Shown in pieces: positions 1 to 7,109 of a DNA stretch of 7,141 nt. How positions within the stretch are numbered: the first letter of the stretch is position 1; each line of letters begins with the position of its first letter. The notes under the pieces were generated by a model, which was not told where the DNA came from, did not search any database, and was given only the letters and a program-made list of their open reading frames with translations. Both the position numbers and the translations under genes were made by a program. The stretch comes from Synechococcus sp. CPC35 (GTDB taxonomy: Bacteria; Cyanobacteriota; Cyanobacteriia; PCC-6307; Cyanobiaceae): positions 1 through 7,141 of the forward strand of contig NYUU01000033.1 in NCBI GenBank assembly GCA_002684175.1, given 5' to 3'.

Positions 1-1187
1 CTGCGCCTAAAACCAAAGAGAAAAAACGAAGTCTCGATGAGGTCGATCCTGCCTTGCTGGACACATTTAGTCGTCTTGGTATTCCGCTCAGTGAGCAGAA
101 GCGTTTAAGCAACGTTGCTGTTGATGCTGTTTTTGATAGTGTTTCAATTGCAACGACCTTTAAAGATAAATTGGCTGAACATGGAGTTGTGTTTTGTTCT
201 ATCGCTGAAGCTGTTAAAGAGCATCCGGAGTTGGTTGAAAAATATCTCGGTACTGTTGTAACCAGTAACGATAATTTCTTTGCTGCTCTCAATGCTTCAG
301 TTTTTAGTGATGGAACGTTTGTTTATATCCCTAAGGGAGTCGAGTGCCCGATGGAGTTATCCTCATACTTCCGTATTAATTCCGGTGACGCCGGACAGTT
401 TGAGCGAACTCTGATCGTGGCTGAGGAGGGTGCCTCTGTGAGTTATCTCGAGGGTTGTACGGCGCCGATGTTTGACACGAATCAATTGCATGCTGCTGTG
501 GTTGAGTTGATTGCGCTGGATGATGCCTCAATCAAGTATTCCACCGTTCAGAATTGGTACCCTGGTGATGAGAATGGAGTGGGGGGAATTTACAATTTTG
601 TGACCAAGCGCGGTCAATGTCGTGGAGCTAGAAGTTGTATCAGCTGGACGCAGGTTGAAACGGGTTCGGCAATTACATGGAAATATCCCAGCTGTGTCTT
701 GTTGGGGGAAGATTCCGTCGGAGAGTTTTATTCTGTTGCTTTGACGCATCATCGTCAGCAAGCTGATACTGGCACCAAGATGATTCATATTGGCCCTCAT
801 ACTCGCTCCACAATTGTGAGTAAAGGGATCAGCGCTGGGTCATCCAGTAATAGTTATCGCGGACTGGTTCAAATCGGACCTTCTGCAAAAGGCGCGCGAA
901 ATTACAGTCAATGTGATTCCATGTTGATCGGTGATCAGGCCAGTGCAAATACGTTCCCTTATATCCATTGTCAGCAGATGCATGCAGCAATCGAACACGA
1001 GGCGAGTACTTGTCGGATTTCTGAAGACCAGCTTTTTTATCTTCAAAGTAGAGGGATCGCTTTTGAAGAAGCCGTGTCAATGATGGTGAGTGGATTCTGT
1101 CAGGATGTCTATAATCAGCTTCCAATGGAGTTTGCCGCTGAAGCTGACAAACTTCTTGCCCTGCGTTTAGAGGGCTCTGTCGGTTAA
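1..1187 (+). CDS. sufB: SufB, Fe-S cluster assembly scaffold subunit (5' partial)
   Basis: SufB is the scaffold subunit of the cytosolic SufBCD complex, where a [4Fe-4S] cluster is assembled from SufS-derived sulfur. The reading frame is open to the left edge (first whole codon at position 3), and the residues before the TTG at 54, reading SLDEVDPAL, are typical SufB sequence. The gene therefore starts outside the window and the TTG at 54 is internal. About 394 residues are visible; the family is usually near 480, so roughly 85 are missing. Family marks include the QCDSMLIG segment (911-934), a cysteine in PYIHC at 969-971 that aligns with the essential Cys405 of E. coli SufB, the EHEAS motif near 990, the SEDQLFYL segment from 1020, and the C-terminal ending in SVG. 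It leads the suf operon here, with sufC 41 bases downstream. Its codons are unusually T- and A-ending compared with the genes that follow. Identification is very secure; the true start is not visible. Confidence 0.97.
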   Translation, partial: APKTKEKKRSLDEVDPALLDTFSRLGIPLSEQKRLSNVAVDAVFDSVSIATTFKDKLAEHGVVFCSIAEAVKEHPELVEKYLGTVVTSNDNFFAALNASVFSDGTFVYIPKGVECPMELSSYFRINSGDAGQFERTLIVAEEGASVSYLEGCTAPMFDTNQLHAAVVELIALDDASIKYSTVQNWYPGDENGVGGIYNFVTKRGQCRGARSCISWTQVETGSAITWKYPSCVLLGEDSVGEFYSVALTHHRQQADTGTKMIHIGPHTRSTIVSKGISAGSSSNSYRGLVQIGPSAKGARNYSQCDSMLIGDQASANTFPYIHCQQMHAAIEHEASTCRISEDQLFYLQSRGIAFEEAVSMMVSGFCQDVYNQLPMEFAAEADKLLALRLEGSVG

Positions 1188-1228
1188 CGCCCTTTCAGAA
1201 TTTTTGATTCAAATTCAATTTCATTGTC
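1188..1228 (+). other. AT-rich sufB-sufC spacer with short repeats
   Basis: This 41-base spacer is the only real gap inside the suf operon. It holds a perfect tandem pair of ATTCAA (1207-1212 and 1213-1218) followed by related hexamers. It also holds a 6-bp inverted repeat, GAATTT (1198-1203) with AAATTC (1211-1216), around a 7-base loop. The hairpin is A/T-rich, weak and not followed by a T tract, so it is not a convincing terminator. No Shine-Dalgarno-like sequence precedes the sufC ATG. It could be a processing or translation-control site, or simply AT-rich filler. Confidence 0.4.
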
Positions 1229-2017
1229 ATGCTTAATCCTGATTCAGAGCTTCTTCTCGACATCGTTGATCTTCATGCTTCCGTTGAAGACAGTGAGATC
1301 CTTAAAGGTGTGAATCTTCAGGTTAGATCTGGAGAGATTCACGCCATTATGGGGCGAAATGGTAGTGGTAAAAGCACTCTTTCCAAGGTGCTTGCCGGCC
1401 ATCCTGCTTATAAGGTTACGAGTGGATCCGTTGTTTATCGCGGCATCGATCTTCTGGAGCTTGAGCCCGAGGAGCGAGCACGGATCGGAGTTTTTCTCAG
1501 TTTTCAGTATCCGGTTGAGATCCCCGGGGTCAATAATCTTGAATTTTTAAGGGTGGCCACCAACGCCAGACGCGTTGAGTGTGGACATGAGGAGATGGAT
1601 CACTTCGAGTTCGAGGATCTGGTCCGTGAGCGGATCAAGGTGGTGCAAATGGATCCTGCATTTCTGGAACGCAGTATCAATGAGGGCTTTTCCGGCGGAG
1701 AAAAAAAACGGAACGAGATTCTTCAGATGGCTCTGCTTGAGCCCATTGTTGCCATTCTGGATGAGACGGATTCCGGCCTTGATATTGATGCGCTCCGAAT
1801 CGTTGCATCTGGGGTGAATCAACTGGCAAATCCGCAGAACTCCACCTTGTTGATCACCCACTACCAGCGATTGCTTGAACTGATCATTCCTGATTACATC
1901 CACGTCATGGCGGCGGGGCGGATTCTCAAAACAGGGGGCCGTGAGCTGGCCGTTGAGCTCGAGAAAACTGGTTATGACTGGGTTGATCGTGAGCTGGCAC
2001 TTCAGGGGCAGGCGTGA
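1229..2017 (+). CDS. sufC: SufC, ABC-type ATPase of the SufBCD complex
   Basis: SufC is the soluble ATPase that binds SufB and SufD and drives the conformational change needed for Fe-S cluster assembly. The protein has 262 residues, normal for the family. All ABC motifs are present: Walker [10 protein letters not shown] at 42-50, the Q-loop glutamine at 93 in [10 protein letters not shown], the signature FSGGEKKR at 154-161, Walker B ending in LDE at 177-179 with Glu179 as the expected catalytic base, the D-loop SGLD at 182-185, and the switch histidine 211 in [12 protein letters not shown] and the [10 protein letters not shown] signature are typical of SufC rather than of transporter ATPases; there is no membrane segment. 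The ATG at 1229 fits the normal family N-terminus ([13 protein letters not shown]), although no ribosome binding site is evident. The lysine codons of the signature lie in a run of eight A (1701-1708). GC content is intermediate between sufB and sufD. Confidence 0.98.
   Translation: MLNPDSELLLDIVDLHASVEDSEILKGVNLQVRSGEIHAIMGRNGSGKSTLSKVLAGHPAYKVTSGSVVYRGIDLLELEPEERARIGVFLSFQYPVEIPGVNNLEFLRVATNARRVECGHEEMDHFEFEDLVRERIKVVQMDPAFLERSINEGFSGGEKKRNEILQMALLEPIVAILDETDSGLDIDALRIVASGVNQLANPQNSTLLITHYQRLLELIIPDYIHVMAAGRILKTGGRELAVELEKTGYDWVDRELALQGQA
2004..2012 (+). promoter_or_regulatory. Probable ribosome binding site for sufD
   Basis: The purine-rich AGGGGCAGG lies inside the 3' end of sufC. It is well spaced for the ATG at 2020. 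The GTG at 2014, which would overlap the sufC stop as GTGA, lies almost directly against it. This favours the ATG, although the GTG cannot be excluded. Confidence 0.4.
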
Positions 2018-2019
2018 TC

Positions 2020-3213
2020 ATGGCTGCTTTCACGGAATCGTCCCTGCTTGAACCCGTTCAGCACAGAGGTCGGGAAGCCCTGGAGCGTCTCGGTTTTCCC
2101 ACTCGAAAACAGGAACCCTGGCGTTTCACAAATCTCAGCCGCCTGAAGACTGTCCAAGACCTTCCGGTGGTCGACGCCCACGAGTCGCCGGATCTCCCCG
2201 AAGCACCGACTGCAGGGCTCAGGCTCGTGCTCGGATCCGCTGAAAATCCCCTGGAGGGAGTGGACCTCCCCGAAGGAGTCAGGCCCCTGAGCCTCGATCA
2301 GCTCAAGTACGCGCTTGGGAGCACTCTGGATCGTTGCGGCTGTGCCAAGGACTGGCCTGTGGAGCTGAACCACGCATCCAGTCGTGAGGTGCTGGCCCTG
2401 CGCATCAGCGGCAAGGTCCCGCCTCTGGAACTGGTCATTGCTGCCAGCGGGCAGGGTTTGCTGTCCACACGAGTGCTTCTGCTTCTTGATGAGAAGGCGG
2501 AACTTGAGTTGCTTCAGGTTTTTCGTGCTGACAGCGGTGCGGCCCACAGTCACCTTTGTGAGGTTGTTCTTGGGCAGGAAGCTCGTCTTCGCCATGGGGT
2601 GCTTTCCCTGGGAGACGGCAGTGGTTCCCTTCTGGCGACCCTCGCCGCTCAGCAGGAACCACGAAGCCATTACGAGCTCACCTCTGTCTTCAAGGGTTGG
2701 TCCTTCGGACGGATCGAGCCACGGGTTGTTCAGCTGGATGGTCAGGCGATGACGACTCTGAAGGGGTTGGCGGTGACGGCTGACGAACAGCAGCTGGCTG
2801 TTCACTCCTCCATGCGTTTTGACGGCCCGGAAGGTGAGCTTGATCAGCTGCAGAAAAGCCTTGCAGCTGGAAAGTCCCACGCCATTTTCAACGGTTCGAT
2901 TCAGGTGCCCCGCGCCGCTCAGCGCACCAATGCCGCTCAGCTCAGCAGGAATCTGCTGCTGTCTCCGAAAGCCCGTGTTGACACCAAGCCTGAGCTTGAA
3001 ATCATTGCCGATGACGTTCGATGTGCCCACGGTGCGACGGTGAGTCAGCTTCAGGAGGATGAGCTCTTTTACCTCCGCAGCAGAGGAATCACCGAAACGG
3101 AGGCGACAGCTCTTCTGCTTCGTGGGTACTGCCAGGAAGTGATCGATCAGCTGCCTGTTCAAGCTGATCGTTGGCGGCCTTTAGAACAGGTGCACCAAGA
3201 GCTCAGTCGATGA
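2020..3213 (+). CDS. sufD: SufD, Fe-S cluster assembly subunit
   Basis: SufD is the paralogue of SufB that pairs with it on the SufC dimer and is needed for iron supply and cluster assembly in the SufBC2D complex. From the ATG at 2020 it has 397 residues (399 from the GTG at 2014), close to the usual family size. The N-terminal part is variable, as expected. It includes the FPTRKQEPWRFTNLS segment (about residues 26-40), which is typical of SufD. The C-terminal beta-helix part holds the diagnostic CAHGATVSQ, with Cys335 and His337 matching E. coli Cys358 and His360, then EDELFYLRSRGI and GYCQEVIDQLP, shared with SufB. The start is 2 bases after the sufC stop, and its stop overlaps the sufS start, so translational coupling is likely. 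GC content is clearly higher than in sufB. The start choice is the only uncertain point. Confidence 0.96.
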   Translation: MAAFTESSLLEPVQHRGREALERLGFPTRKQEPWRFTNLSRLKTVQDLPVVDAHESPDLPEAPTAGLRLVLGSAENPLEGVDLPEGVRPLSLDQLKYALGSTLDRCGCAKDWPVELNHASSREVLALRISGKVPPLELVIAASGQGLLSTRVLLLLDEKAELELLQVFRADSGAAHSHLCEVVLGQEARLRHGVLSLGDGSGSLLATLAAQQEPRSHYELTSVFKGWSFGRIEPRVVQLDGQAMTTLKGLAVTADEQQLAVHSSMRFDGPEGELDQLQKSLAAGKSHAIFNGSIQVPRAAQRTNAAQLSRNLLLSPKARVDTKPELEIIADDVRCAHGATVSQLQEDELFYLRSRGITETEATALLLRGYCQEVIDQLPVQADRWRPLEQVHQELSR

Positions 3214-4493
3214 CCGCAACCCAGCAATCTGCGTCTCTTGAGCATGGGTCTCTGACCCTCCCGGAACGGTTCCGCTCCGATTTTCCGATCCTGGAACAGT
3301 CCTCTTCCGAGGGGCGACCGCTGATTTATCTCGATCATGCGGCCACGAGCCAGAAACCCAGGCAGGTTCTGGATGCTCTGCTTCATTACTACGCGTCGGA
3401 CAACGCCAACGTCCATCGAGGGGCCCATCAGTTGAGTGCCAGGGCCACCGAGGATTTCGAAGCAGCGCGTTCATCAACGGCACGATTCATTTCGGCGGCC
3501 AGTCCACGGGAGATCGTGTTCACCCGCAACGCCAGCGAGGCCATCAATCTGGTGGCGCGCAGCTGGGGAGACGCCAATCTGCGTGAGGGTGATGAGGTGC
3601 TGCTCAGCGTGATGGAGCATCACAGCAACCTGGTGCCCTGGCAGCTGCTGGCGCAGCGAACCGGTTGTCTGCTGCGCTACGCGGGCATCAACGAATCCGG
3701 AGAACTCGATCTTGATGATTTCCACAGCAAGCTGACGGATCGCACCCGTCTGATCAGCCTGGTTCACATCAGCAATGTTCTGGGCTGTTGCAACCCTCTT
3801 GAGCAGGTGATCTCGTCCGGCCATGCCGCAGGTTCGCTCGTCCTGGTGGATGCCTGTCAGAGCCTTGCCCACAAGTCCATCGATGTCTCCACACTCGACG
3901 CCGATTTTCTGGTGGGGTCCTCCCACAAGCTCTGTGGGCCCACAGGCATGGGTTTCCTCTGGGCCAGGGAAGCCCTGCTGGAGGCAATGCCCCCTTTTCT
4001 GGGAGGCGGCGAAATGATTGAGGACGTGTTCCTGGATCACAGCACCTGGGCGACTCTCCCCCATAAGTTCGAGGCCGGCACTCCTGCGATCGGAGAAGCG
4101 GTGGGGATGGGAGCAGCCATCAGCTATCTCCAGGAGGTCGGTCTTGATGCGATTCAGGCCTGGGAGGCTGAACTCACCCGGCATCTCTTCGTCCGCCTGC
4201 ATGCCATTGACGGTGTGCGTGTTCTCGGCCCCACGCCTGAGCAGCAGCCGGATCGGGGCGCTCTCGCCACGTTCCTTGTTGATGGTGTTCACGCCAACGA
4301 CATCGCGGAACTCATCGATGCCTCCGGCATCTGCATTCGCAGTGGCCACCACTGCTGCCAACCGCTCCATCGCCACTTCGGAGTCACTGCTTCAGCCCGA
4401 GCCAGCCTGAGCTTCATCACCACCATGGAAGAGATCGATCGCTTCAGTGAGGAACTTGCCTCCACCGTTTCCTTCCTGCGAGCCAACAGCTGA
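3210..4493 (+). CDS. sufS: SufS, group II cysteine desulfurase
   Basis: SufS is a PLP-dependent enzyme that converts L-cysteine to L-alanine and leaves a persulfide for transfer to the SufBCD scaffold. The 427-residue protein from the ATG at 3210 has the full class V aminotransferase layout. The PLP-binding lysine is Lys240 in GSSHKLCGPTG. The cofactor pocket includes His137 in MEHHSN and Asp214 and Gln217 in VDACQS. The substrate arginine is Arg377, and the catalytic cysteine is Cys382 in the short RSGHHC loop that marks group II enzymes. A second cysteine, Cys383, follows directly. ATGA overlap with the sufD stop and a weak AAGAG 8 bases upstream support this start. A TTG at 3171 in the same frame would add 13 residues but overlaps sufD by 43 bases and is less likely. 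The usual partner SufE is not in the window. The gene could be described as a SufS/selenocysteine lyase family member, but the operon fixes its role. Confidence 0.97.
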   Translation: MTATQQSASLEHGSLTLPERFRSDFPILEQSSSEGRPLIYLDHAATSQKPRQVLDALLHYYASDNANVHRGAHQLSARATEDFEAARSSTARFISAASPREIVFTRNASEAINLVARSWGDANLREGDEVLLSVMEHHSNLVPWQLLAQRTGCLLRYAGINESGELDLDDFHSKLTDRTRLISLVHISNVLGCCNPLEQVISSGHAAGSLVLVDACQSLAHKSIDVSTLDADFLVGSSHKLCGPTGMGFLWAREALLEAMPPFLGGGEMIEDVFLDHSTWATLPHKFEAGTPAIGEAVGMGAAISYLQEVGLDAIQAWEAELTRHLFVRLHAIDGVRVLGPTPEQQPDRGALATFLVDGVHANDIAELIDASGICIRSGHHCCQPLHRHFGVTASARASLSFITTMEEIDRFSEELASTVSFLRANS

Positions 4494-4518
4494 CTCAATG
4501 TTGCTGCGCTCCATTCCT

Positions 4519-6450
4519 TTACGGCTTGTCGCCACGGGGAAGGGGTGATCCAAGCTGCAGATGATGTCGGAAGAAGGCTTCGGTTTCCTCGAGAACCTGA
4601 ATCTGGACGTTGCTGTCGCGGAAGCCATGGCCTTCCTGTTCGAACAGACGGACCTCCACAGGGATGCCGTTCGCCCGAAGAGCTGCCGCCATGCGTTCGG
4701 TTTGCTCCGGAGGAACAACACGGTCCTGCAGGCCCTGAAAAAACAGCACCGGACAACCGATGCGGCCAGCGTGCTTCAGCGGTGAGCGCTCTTCATAGGT
4801 CCGGCGCTCAGCTGGCCAGGCTCCCACAAGGCTGTCGAGGTAGCGGGCTTCGAAACGGTGGGTGTCCTCGGCCATGGCACTGAGATCGCAGACGGCGTAG
4901 CGGCAGGCGCCGACACGGAACACGTCGCTGAAACAAAGGCAGGCCAAGGTGGTGAAGCCGCCGGCGCTGCCTCCTTCGATCGCGATCTGAGCGGGGTTTG
5001 CTCGACCGGAGGCGATCAGTGCTTGCGCAGCTGCGGCGCAGTCCTCCACATCAACGACCCCCCAACCGCCATTGAGCCTTTCCCGGTAGGCGCGTCCGAA
5101 GCCGGTGGAGCCTCCGTAGTTCACATCCACAACGCCCCAGCCACGGGAGGTCCAGTACTGGAGTGCCAGGTTGAGGCCGCGGCGGGCCATGGCGGTCGGC
5201 CCGCTGTGGCTTTTCACCAGCAGGGGTGCCGCGCCAAGGCTTCCATTGCTTGGTGGGTAATACCAGGCATGGGTGCGCCTGCCACCGCTCCCTTCGAACC
5301 AGAGCGCTACAGCGGTGCTGATGTCCTCCAGGGGCAGGGCTGACTGCTCTGCAGGGGAGTGTTGCCATGGCACCGCTGCCTCCTGCCTGAAATCCAGCTC
5401 CAGCAGACCGGCGCCGCTGGTGCCGTTGCTGGCAACCGCGACGGCACGGCCGTGCAGAGCCTGAACACCTGCCAGATCGTCATAGGGCTGATCGATGGCG
5501 CTGACACTGCCGTCCAGACCAAGCCGCAGTAGCTGCCAGCTGCCTTCCCTGCAGGCGGCCGTCAGGATTTTCTCGCCATCCCAGGCCGTTGTGCGCATGC
5601 CGTAGACCCACTGCGGCAAACCGGTTTCAGCTGCCATCGGCCAGGGGCGGCTCCAGGGGCTCGCGCCTGGATCCTTCAGCATCAGATTCCACCAGCCACT
5701 GCTGTCTTCCGCCACCAGTAGCTGGCCGGTCGGCAGCCATTGCGGCTGAAAAACCGAAATCCCATCGCCGCCGGCTGAACAATTTTTTGTCAGCAGGATG
5801 CCGTCCCTGCTGAGGGATGCCGTCCACAGCCGACTGGAGTCCCAGGGCATCGCCGGGTGCTGCCATTCCAGCCAGGCCAGCTGATCACCGTCTGGACTGA
5901 GGCAGGCGTATCCCGCAAAATCCGCAGGCTGATGCAGCAGCTGCGGTTGCTGGTCAGCTGTGCTGAGCTTCACGCTCACCAGCTGATCGATGCCGTCGAA
6001 TTCCCGGATGCCGATCCAACGCTGGCGCGGCAGGTCCAGCAGTCCATCGGCAAGATCCCAGTCCCCTGGTTGTGTTAGCCGGAACGGTGCATCCAGGGCG
6101 ATCGGGCTCTCCAGCTCACCGGAGGGGAGATGCCAGTCCTGCTGCCAGAGGCAGCCTTGATCCACCCAGGCCAGCACCAGATGATCGGCCTCCATCGCGG
6201 CGGTCAGCACACCACCGCCGTAGTCGTGAACGCGACTGCGCAGATTCACCGGCGCCGGTGTCAGTTCAATAGGAGTGACATCCTGCTGGCCAAAGCCTCG
6301 GAGCAGTGCGGTGGTGCGTCCCTTTTCCTGGGGGCGCTGCTCCAGCCACAGCAGCCACAGGCTCCCGTCGGGGCCGGGGAGAAGCTGCGGCTCCTTCAGG
6401 GAAGGGAGCTTTCCGACGGCATGCCTTGCCGGCAGTGGTGAATTTGCCAT
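4519..6450 (-). CDS. S9-family (prolyl oligopeptidase-like) serine peptidase
   Basis: This 643-residue protein is a probable cytosolic serine peptidase of the prolyl oligopeptidase or acylaminoacyl-peptidase group (S9), which cleave short peptides. The N-terminal half, about residues 15-375, looks like a beta-propeller: Trp-rich repeated strands and the segment LSPDGDQLAWLEW at 184-196. The C-terminal half, about 405-630, is an alpha/beta hydrolase. NYGGSTGFGRAY at 444-455 is the typical region before the nucleophile. The catalytic triad is complete: Ser495 in GGSAGG, Asp576 in GLQDRVVP and His608 in QEGHGF. No signal peptide or membrane segment is visible. The ATG at 6448-6450 (read on the minus strand) gives a sensible N-terminus, although its ribosome binding site is weak. 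It runs convergently to sufS with 25 bases between stops and divergently from def. The substrate cannot be read from sequence; dipeptidyl peptidase, oligopeptidase and acyl-peptidase activities are all possible. Confidence 0.9.
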   Translation of the reverse strand: MANSPLPARHAVGKLPSLKEPQLLPGPDGSLWLLWLEQRPQEKGRTTALLRGFGQQDVTPIELTPAPVNLRSRVHDYGGGVLTAAMEADHLVLAWVDQGCLWQQDWHLPSGELESPIALDAPFRLTQPGDWDLADGLLDLPRQRWIGIREFDGIDQLVSVKLSTADQQPQLLHQPADFAGYACLSPDGDQLAWLEWQHPAMPWDSSRLWTASLSRDGILLTKNCSAGGDGISVFQPQWLPTGQLLVAEDSSGWWNLMLKDPGASPWSRPWPMAAETGLPQWVYGMRTTAWDGEKILTAACREGSWQLLRLGLDGSVSAIDQPYDDLAGVQALHGRAVAVASNGTSGAGLLELDFRQEAAVPWQHSPAEQSALPLEDISTAVALWFEGSGGRRTHAWYYPPSNGSLGAAPLLVKSHSGPTAMARRGLNLALQYWTSRGWGVVDVNYGGSTGFGRAYRERLNGGWGVVDVEDCAAAAQALIASGRANPAQIAIEGGSAGGFTTLACLCFSDVFRVGACRYAVCDLSAMAEDTHRFEARYLDSLVGAWPAERRTYEERSPLKHAGRIGCPVLFFQGLQDRVVPPEQTERMAAALRANGIPVEVRLFEQEGHGFRDSNVQIQVLEETEAFFRHHLQLGSPLPRGDKP

Positions 6451-6500
6451 CCCAGCTCAATCGGGCCACCTAACATGCTGAATCAACGGGGGTGATGGTC
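6451..6500. promoter_or_regulatory. Divergent intergenic region between S9 peptidase and def
   Basis: These 50 bases must carry the 5' signals of both divergent genes unless their promoters lie inside the neighbouring coding regions. For def, TAACAT at 6471-6476 resembles a -10 box, but no good -35 hexamer sits 16-18 bases upstream. No convincing -10 or -35 pair could be assigned for the peptidase strand. I see no operator-like palindrome. The promoter assignment is tentative. Confidence 0.3.
6488..6495 (+). promoter_or_regulatory. Ribosome binding site deciding the def start
   Basis: The sequence GGGGGTGA contains GGTGA (6491-6495), which pairs with the 3' end of 16S rRNA, and ends 5 bases before a TTG at 6501. 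The upstream GTG at 6492 and ATG at 6495 lie inside this site and are too close to be used efficiently. Confidence 0.55.
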
Positions 6501-7106
6501 TTGGCAGGGAGCTTTGCGCAACTGGCTCGCGCGGCGGACAAATCCAGGGACACGATGCTGGTTCCTAAGACCGCGATGGACGTCCCTCCACTGGAGATCC
6601 TCAAGCTGGGTGACGATTCCCTGCGCCAACCGGCCCGTCGGATCGGCAAGGTCACCGAGCAGAGCCGCGACATCGCGCGGGACATGCTGCGGAGCATGTA
6701 CACCGCCAAGGGCATCGGATTGGCTGCACCACAGGTGGGGATCCACCAGCAGCTGCTGGTGATCGATCTGGATCTCGAGAACGCAACCACCCCTCCAGTG
6801 GTGTTGATCAATCCTGAGATCACCTCCTCCAGCTCCGGTCTCGATACCTATGAAGAGGGCTGCCTGAGCATCCCGGGCGTTTATCTCGATGTGGTGCGCC
6901 CCTCCACGGTTGAGGTGACTTTCCGCGATGAAATGGGGCGGCCCAGGAAGATGAAGGCTGATGGACTGATGGGGCGTTGCATTCAGCATGAGATCGATCA
7001 CCTCAACGGAGTTCTGTTTGTGGATCGGGTCAGCGATAAGGCCGGACTGCAGAAGGAACTTCGTGAGAATGGGTATCAGCTTCAGCATGTTCAGAGCCTC
7101 TTCTGA
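6501..7106 (+). CDS. def: Peptide deformylase
   Basis: Peptide deformylase removes the formyl group from the initiator methionine of new proteins at the ribosome, using a bound metal, usually Fe2+. All three family motifs are present: GIGLAAPQ at residues 71-78, EGCLS at 119-123 and HEIDH at 163-167. The metal ligands are Cys121, His163 and His167, with Glu164 as catalytic acid/base and Gln78 in the active site. Using the TTG at 6501, the protein has 201 residues and begins MAGSFAQLAR, which matches my recollection of marine Synechococcus Def proteins. In-frame GTG (6492) and ATG (6495) would add only three or two residues but overlap the ribosome binding site. About 30 residues precede the conserved core (LEILKLGDDSLRQPA), an extension typical of cyanobacterial and organellar enzymes. 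It is divergent from the S9 peptidase gene and is probably transcribed from its own promoter. GC content is high. Confidence 0.96.
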   Translation: MAGSFAQLARAADKSRDTMLVPKTAMDVPPLEILKLGDDSLRQPARRIGKVTEQSRDIARDMLRSMYTAKGIGLAAPQVGIHQQLLVIDLDLENATTPPVVLINPEITSSSSGLDTYEEGCLSIPGVYLDVVRPSTVEVTFRDEMGRPRKMKADGLMGRCIQHEIDHLNGVLFVDRVSDKAGLQKELRENGYQLQHVQSLF

Positions 7107-7109
7107 CCC

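Noticed and set aside
3053..3060. AGGAGG followed by ATG inside sufD, resembling an internal start
   Set aside because: The ATG is immediately adjacent to the purine tract, leaving no spacing for initiation, and these bases encode the conserved QEDE residues.
2002..3162. 386-codon open frame on the minus strand opposite sufD
   Set aside because: It lies wholly antisense to the secure sufD gene, its translation resembles no family I know, and long antisense frames are expected opposite GC-rich genes lacking certain codons.
3171..3209. Upstream TTG extension of SufS
   Set aside because: It would overlap sufD by 43 bases and add residues not typical of the family; the ATGA overlap at 3210 is the better start.
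3474..4376. 300-codon open frame on the minus strand opposite sufS
   Set aside because: It is antisense to a SufS with all catalytic residues intact, and its translation shows no recognisable domain or start signal.
4975..4990. CGATCGCGATC run resembling the cyanobacterial HIP1 palindrome
   Set aside because: The exact octamer GCGATCGC is absent here; the bases encode part of the peptidase, and chance overlap of GATC-type words in GC-rich coding DNA is enough to explain it.
4858..5343. 161-codon plus-strand open frame opposite the peptidase gene
   Set aside because: It is a shadow of the catalytic-domain coding sequence in a GC-rich gene, with low-complexity Ala/Gly-rich translation and no ribosome binding site.
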